Shown: positions 60,136 through 64,000 of the stretch, piece by piece
Position numbering within the stretch: the first letter of the stretch is position 1
Layout: the number at the start of each line of letters is the position of its first letter
Source: Zoogloeaceae bacterium
GTDB taxonomy: Bacteria > Pseudomonadota > Gammaproteobacteria > Burkholderiales > Rhodocyclaceae
Assembly (NCBI GenBank): GCA_031277315.1
Contig: JAITMP010000025.1
Location: 1 to 64,000, forward strand
Reading direction: 5' to 3'
DNA: 64,000 bases
The notes under the pieces: model-generated
What the model was told of the DNA's origin: nothing
Seen by the model: only the letters and a program-made list of their open reading frames with translations
Databases searched by the model: none
Made by a program: the position numbers and the translations under genes

Positions 60136-60173
60136 GGGCGGAATTTTACCCGACGCCCTGCAACAGCACGGCT

Positions 60174-60386
60174 TTACTTCACGCGCCGGGCGGCGTATTC
60201 GTCTTCGACGTTATCGCGGAAGTAGCTCCACATGGCGGCGGACGCGCTCAAGCGCCGCCAGATTTCCGACGGCACGCCGGCGTAGTCGACCACCCGGCGG
60301 TCGTCGAACTCGACGCGCAGCAGCCGCGCCCCGGCGTCGTAGCCGATGGCGCGCAGCTTGCCGGCGTTGACCGGCTTCATGTCCAT
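60174..60386 (-). CDS. KTSC domain protein
   Basis: A 70-residue KTSC-domain protein. The compact beta-rich domain is visible as IGYDAGARLLRVEFDDRRV, YAGVPSEIWRRL and AAMWSYFRDNV. These are found alone or fused to nucleic-acid enzymes; function unknown. It stands between tsaB and a small exported gene on the same strand. Confidence 0.85.
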   Translation of the reverse strand: MDMKPVNAGKLRAIGYDAGARLLRVEFDDRRVVDYAGVPSEIWRRLSASAAMWSYFRDNVEDEYAARRVK

Positions 60387-60398
60387 GATGTTTTCCGC

Positions 60399-60686
60399 TC
60401 ACCAGTTGCCGCGATCGCGTTCGCGCAGCGCCTTTGTCTGCCGGCGTTCTTCCGCGTAACAGGCAAGCGTGGCATTCATGTCACGCGCGGCGCGGACGCA
60501 GGATTTAGCGGTTTCGAGAATCCGGATGCGGGCGTCGATGTGCGCGATCAGGCGCTCTTTCATCGCCGAATCGTCGCGCGGCGCGCTCTTGCCCGGCGCG
60601 GGCGGCTCGGCGGACAGGGCGGCGGGCGGCAAGGCCAGCGTCGCCGCGAACAGCGCGGCAAGCATTGAAGGTAGCGTGAATTTCAT
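60399..60686 (-). CDS. Small exported hypothetical protein
   Basis: A 95-residue protein starting at ATG 60686 with AGGAG upstream. A signal peptide (residues 1-26, ending LSAE) is followed by a charged helical region with two cysteines (KSCVRAARDMNATLACYAEERR), possibly a helical hairpin closed by a disulfide. Not recognised. Confidence 0.65.
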   Translation of the reverse strand: MKFTLPSMLAALFAATLALPPAALSAEPPAPGKSAPRDDSAMKERLIAHIDARIRILETAKSCVRAARDMNATLACYAEERRQTKALRERDRGNW

Positions 60687-60707
60687 GGGCAACTCCTGAA
60701 AGCCGGA

Positions 60708-61127
60708 TTACCGCCGCAAGCGGTCGGAGGCGGAACGGTTACGGGAAGAAGAACCGCGATGCGGGCGATCGCGGGAAGGGTCACGGGAAAAATCACGAGA
60801 ATGAGCGCGGGCGGGATTACCGGCAGGGTCGTGAAAAGCGTCGCGGGCAGGATCACGATAAACGTCCCGGCCATATTCACGGATGTCGCGGCGCAGTTGC
60901 TGGCGCTCTTCGGGCGTGAGGCGGCCAGGGCGGTCAGGGTGAGTACGATCAGGGCGGCCGGCTTCGTTCGCCATGCCATCCGCTTCCTGCCGGAGCGGCG
61001 ACTGCTCGCTGCTCCAAGCCTCGTCACGGTCGACCGGCTGGGCGCGTGACGGCGCGGCCACTATCATGGCCAACGCCAGCGCCACGGCGCCCAAGAGAAA
61101 ACCCGGATGAAAACTCCGATCGTTCAT
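60708..61127 (-). CDS. Exported low-complexity R/D/P-rich protein
   Basis: A 139-residue protein. A signal peptide (about residues 8-30, APSRAQP) precedes a charged region. LTPEERQQLRRDIREYGRDVYR resembles a short helical motif found in small exported proteins; the last 50 residues are a degenerate RDP/RD repeat tail (RDPARDAFHDP, SRDFSRDPSRDRPHR). Probably envelope-located and disordered. Same strand and spacing as the preceding small gene. Confidence 0.65.
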   Translation of the reverse strand: MNDRSFHPGFLLGAVALALAMIVAAPSRAQPVDRDEAWSSEQSPLRQEADGMANEAGRPDRTHPDRPGRLTPEERQQLRRDIREYGRDVYRDPARDAFHDPAGNPARAHSRDFSRDPSRDRPHRGSSSRNRSASDRLRR

Positions 61128-61420
61128 GCGTTCGCTGCCCTGTCTTCCTGTCTGCTTTCCTGTCTGCTTTCGTGCCTGCGATCTCGTCCGCCATTCCGTC
61201 TGTTATTTTATTTAATCCGCGCCGGAACGAACGCGCATTGTAGAGGGTTCAGGCTTCGCTCCGGCCGCCTCCGGCGGACATCGCGTATCTTGGACCATGC
61301 AGGCGCAATCTTAGGATTGATTTGTAAAATTTTGTTTCGCCGCCGGCGGACGGCAACACGCGCTTACCAACTCTACGTATCCGGTTGGCAAGCGGGCGGC
61401 GCTGAAGGTAGGATGCGCCC
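61128..61420. other. Divergent intergenic region upstream of ompR
   Basis: 293 bp without a convincing gene. It must hold the promoter of the response regulator and that of the leftward R/D-rich gene. A TGTCTGCTTTCC direct repeat lies at about 61148-61173, and a more AT-rich part at 61310-61340 is the likeliest promoter zone. I cannot place -35/-10 boxes with confidence. Confidence 0.4.
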
Positions 61421-62158
61421 ATGCCGGAAAACAAATCAAAGATTCTCATCGTGGACGACGATCAGCGGCTGCGCGAATTGCTCCGCCGCTATCTCGACGA
61501 ACAAGGCTTCGCCGTAAAAACCGTGGACGGCGGCGCCACCATGGACAAGGCGCTGGCGCGGGAAGGCTACGACCTGATCGTGCTCGACCTGATGATGCCG
61601 GGAGAAGACGGCTTGTCCATCTGCCGCCGTCTGCGCGGCGGCAAGGACGAGACGCCCATCGTCATGCTCACCGCCAAGGGCGACGACGTCGACCGCATCG
61701 TCGGCCTTGAAATGGGTGCCGACGACTATCTGCCGAAGCCCTTCAATCCGCGTGAACTGGTTGCGCGCATCCACGCTGTGCTGCGCCGCCGCGTCGCGCC
61801 GCCACCAGCCGGCGCGCCGGCGCTGGAAGAAGGGGAAATCAGCTTCGGCTCGGTGCGCGTCAACCTCGCCACCCGCTTGTTGACGCGCAAGGAAAAAGGC
61901 AAGGAAAAAGAACACGCCCTCACCACCGGCGAGTTCGCCGTGCTGAGGACGTTGCTCCAGCATCCACGCCAGCCGCTCTCGCGCGACAAGCTGATGGAAA
62001 TGGCGCGCGGCCGCGAGTACGAGGTTTTCGACCGCGCCATCGACGTGCAGATCTCGCGCCTGCGCAAGCTGGTCGAGGACGATCCGGCCAGACCGCGCTA
62101 CATCCAGACCGTCTGGGGCTTCGGCTACGTATTCGTTCCCGACGGCCAGCCGCAATGA
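61421..62158 (+). CDS. ompR: OmpR-family response regulator
   Basis: A 245-residue response regulator. The receiver domain (residues 7-122) has the acidic pocket VDDD, phospho-acceptor D56 in [11 protein letters not shown] and the conserved Lys in LPKPF. The C-terminal winged helix ends in [31 protein letters not shown] precedes the ATG. It is cotranscribed with the EnvZ-like kinase (four-base overlap), so the pair probably senses envelope conditions such as osmolarity. Confidence 0.92.
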   Translation: MPENKSKILIVDDDQRLRELLRRYLDEQGFAVKTVDGGATMDKALAREGYDLIVLDLMMPGEDGLSICRRLRGGKDETPIVMLTAKGDDVDRIVGLEMGADDYLPKPFNPRELVARIHAVLRRRVAPPPAGAPALEEGEISFGSVRVNLATRLLTRKEKGKEKEHALTTGEFAVLRTLLQHPRQPLSRDKLMEMARGREYEVFDRAIDVQISRLRKLVEDDPARPRYIQTVWGFGYVFVPDGQPQ

Positions 62159-63489
62159 GGTTTCTGCCCCAGACGCTGCTCTGGCGCACCTTTCTGCTGC
62201 TCGCCGCACTGATGATTCTCGCCGTCGCCGTCTGGGCGGCGATCATCAACAATCTGGAACGCCCGCTGCGCGCGCGCCAGCTTGCCGGCACGGTGGTCAG
62301 CGTCGTCAATCTCACGCGCAGCGCCCTCATCACCGCCGAGCGGAACAAGCGGCTCGCCCTGATGCGGGAACTGTCGGATCAGGAAGGCATCCGCGTCTAT
62401 CCCGCCGAGGAAAATGACATCGTGACGCCGCTGCCGGAGGAATCCGCATTCCTGCCGCTGGTTGCCGACGAAGTGCGCCGTCAGCTCGGCGACGCAACGC
62501 GCTTCGCGTCCCGTCTCGACGGCGAAGCCGGTTTCTGGGTCAGCTTCCGCATCGACGACGCCGACGAATACTGGCTGATGCTGCCGGCCAGACGCATCGA
62601 GCGCCCCGACCATCTGCAATGGCTGGGCTGGGGCATCGCCGCGCTGGCGCTGGCGCTGGCCGGCGCCTATTTCATCGTGTTCCATGTCACGCGGCCACTG
62701 AAAGGACTCGCCGGCGCCGCGCGGGACATTGGCCGCGGCCGGCGGCCACCGCCGCTGACGGAAACCGGCCCCGGCGAAATTCGCGGCGTCACACGCGCCT
62801 TCAACCAGATGTCGAGCGCGCTGGCCCGGCTCGACGACGACCGCGCCCTCATCCTCGCCGGCATCTCGCACGACCTGCGCACGCCGCTCACGCGGCTGCG
62901 GCTGGCGGCGGAAATGAGCGCCGACGCCGCCCTGCGCGAGAGCATCAGCGCCGACATCGCGGAAATGGATCAGATCATCCGCCAGTTTCTCGACTTCGCC
63001 CGCGACGCCGAAGGCGAACCGCCGGAGCCGACCGACCTCAACGCCGTCATCGCCCACGCCGTCGCGCCCCTGCAACAGCACGGCGCGCGCATCGAAGTGC
63101 ACCCGGCCCCGCTGCCGCCGCTGATGCTGCGCCCGCTGGCCCTGCTCCGCCTCGTCGGCAATCTGGTCAACAACGCCCTGCGCTACGGCGGCGAATCATC
63201 CACGGTGGAAATAACGACGCGGCGCGAAGGCGGCAATGTCGTGCTGGACATCATGGATCGCGGCCCCGGCATTCCGCCGCACGAAGCCGAGCGCCTCAAG
63301 CAACCATTCACCCGCCTCGACACCGCCCGCTCCGGCGCCGCCGCCGCCGGACTCGGCCTCGCCATCGTGGATCGCATCGCCCGCAGCCACGGCGGCCGCC
63401 TCGAACTCCTCCCGCGAGAAGGCGGCGGCCTCATCGCCCGCATCACCCTGCCCGCCGCGCCGGTTCCCGGCTCAAATCAAACAGCATAG
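62155..63489 (+). CDS. envZ: EnvZ-like sensor histidine kinase
   Basis: A 444-residue kinase. Membrane helices at about residues 12-32 and 157-178 enclose a periplasmic sensor of about 120 residues. A HAMP segment follows, then the H box with H239 ([15 protein letters not shown]), the N box [19 protein letters not shown] and [16 protein letters not shown]. It phosphorylates the regulator encoded upstream. The closest type is EnvZ; the signal is inferred only. Confidence 0.92.
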   Translation: MRFLPQTLLWRTFLLLAALMILAVAVWAAIINNLERPLRARQLAGTVVSVVNLTRSALITAERNKRLALMRELSDQEGIRVYPAEENDIVTPLPEESAFLPLVADEVRRQLGDATRFASRLDGEAGFWVSFRIDDADEYWLMLPARRIERPDHLQWLGWGIAALALALAGAYFIVFHVTRPLKGLAGAARDIGRGRRPPPLTETGPGEIRGVTRAFNQMSSALARLDDDRALILAGISHDLRTPLTRLRLAAEMSADAALRESISADIAEMDQIIRQFLDFARDAEGEPPEPTDLNAVIAHAVAPLQQHGARIEVHPAPLPPLMLRPLALLRLVGNLVNNALRYGGESSTVEITTRREGGNVVLDIMDRGPGIPPHEAERLKQPFTRLDTARSGAAAAGLGLAIVDRIARSHGGRLELLPREGGGLIARITLPAAPVPGSNQTA

Positions 63490-64000
63490 AAATGGAGGAA
63501 CAGCTTGGGCCGAGCGAAGTGGAATGGATTGGGCTTCGCTACGCTCAGCGCCAACCTGCCGAATTCTAGCCCTCTCCCCCCGCCCCTCTCCCGCAAGCGG
63601 GCGAGGGGCGGGGTTTGTGAAGCCCTCCCCTTCAAGGGGAGGGTTTGGGTGGGGATGGGGTTCAATGAATCCCGCAACCCATCCCCATCCCGGCCTTCCC
63701 CTTGAAGGGGAAGGAGTGAATCTCTCCCTCTCCCGCTTTGCGGGAGAGGGATTGAGGGAGAGGGGAGCGTCAGGCTTGTCATTCTGCGCGGAGCGAAGCG
63801 GAGTCGCAGAATCCACCGCACATGGATTCCGCGACTTCGCGTGGAATGACATCTATCCATAGGTTGGCGCTGAACGCAGGGCGGTTGTCGCCGCAAGACG
63901 GTTGTCATTCCGCGGCAGTCGCGGAATGACGATGCTGCTTGTCCGAATCAAAAACGCGCTGATCCGGCGGCGTTGTCAACCGACCGGTTCTTTTGCTTTA
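63490..64000. repeat. Right-edge repeat block
   Basis: 511 bp without a gene. A REP-like TTGGGCTTCGCTACGCTCAGCGCCAA stretch (about 63528-63556) and a CTCTCCCGC palindrome (about 63575-63610) come first, then the 92-bp inverted-repeat element 63623-63714. CTCTCCCGCTTTGCGGGAGAG (63728-63748), GTCATTC..GAATGACA elements (63777-63851 and 63902-63930) and a REP fragment near 63860 follow. The 63623-63850 stretch mirrors the relA-mtfA gap. Confidence 0.75.
63623..63714. repeat. Inverted-repeat element A, right copy
   Basis: CCCTCCCCTTCAAGGGGAGG, a TTTGGGTGGGGATGGGGTT arm, the centre TTCAATGAATCCCGCAA, then the complementary arm and a CCTTCCCC palindrome. It is the reverse complement, including the 17-bp centre, of the element at 28393-28483. 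Confidence 0.75.

Overview
The window is GC-rich, densely coding bacterial chromosome. Gene order and family types point to a betaproteobacterium, most likely Rhodocyclales or a neighbouring order (inference from synteny: mltG-tmk-holB-pilZ-tatD, cysE-iscR-isc, aat-bpt-pyrD, radA-alr, tsaB-rimI-udg). I found no rRNA, tRNA, CRISPR array or prophage.

Layout. 0-5 kb: an exported metallo-hydrolase, outer-membrane phospholipase A (pldA), two small membrane proteins, an ankyrin protein, tatD and pilZ. 5-9.1 kb: the rest of the leftward mltG-tmk-holB-pilZ-tatD operon, split between tmk and holB by about 1.4 kb holding two extra genes, each followed closely by an attC-like palindrome. 9.1-9.7 kb: dense palindromic repeats. 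9.7-14.6 kb: ygfZ, an NRDE protein, a VapBC-type toxin-antitoxin pair, an AT-rich lipoprotein gene, an L,D-transpeptidase, tadA and an isochorismatase-family hydrolase. 14.6-26.1 kb: acyl-CoA and ketone-body metabolism (aacS, ETF:quinone oxidoreductase, acyl-CoA dehydrogenase, etfAB, enoyl-CoA hydratase) around a two-gene ABC transporter. 26-32 kb: a RelA-type ppGpp synthetase, mtfA, the N-end-rule transferases aat and bpt, and pyrD. 33-41 kb: a complete ISC iron-sulfur operon (iscR, a second cysteine desulfurase, iscS, iscU, iscA, hscB, hscA, fdx, iscX) preceded by cysE, with a readable iscR promoter and IscR-like operator. 41-46 kb: trmJ, suhB, moaA, a REP-associated transposase with REPIN repeats, two small membrane proteins and mobA. 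46-54 kb: rmuC, an FtsX-type permease, radA, alr and a LysR regulator. 54-58 kb: a large membrane-anchored patatin-like phospholipase, divergent from the lysophospholipid transporter lplT. 58-63.5 kb: udg4-rimI-tsaB, small proteins and an OmpR/EnvZ-type two-component system. The window ends in repeats.

How the genes work together. Electrons from acyl-CoA dehydrogenase pass through EtfAB to ETF:quinone oxidoreductase and the quinone pool, while AacS feeds acetoacetate into the same acyl-CoA pool. CysE makes O-acetylserine, the precursor of the cysteine that IscS desulfurates for cluster assembly on IscU; IscR probably feeds back on that operon. PldA, the patatin-like protein and LplT together suggest active phospholipid turnover with lysophospholipid recovery.

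Most intergenic gaps carry recurring palindromic repeat families: a CCCTCCCC/GGGGAGGG palindrome with GGGGATGGGG arms, a CTCTCCCGC palindrome, a GTCATTCC element and a TAGGTTGGGCT REP. The most interesting signals are the cassette-like insertion inside the tmk-holB junction, the REPIN/RAYT locus, a MITE-like element upstream of radA, and the patatin/LplT pair.
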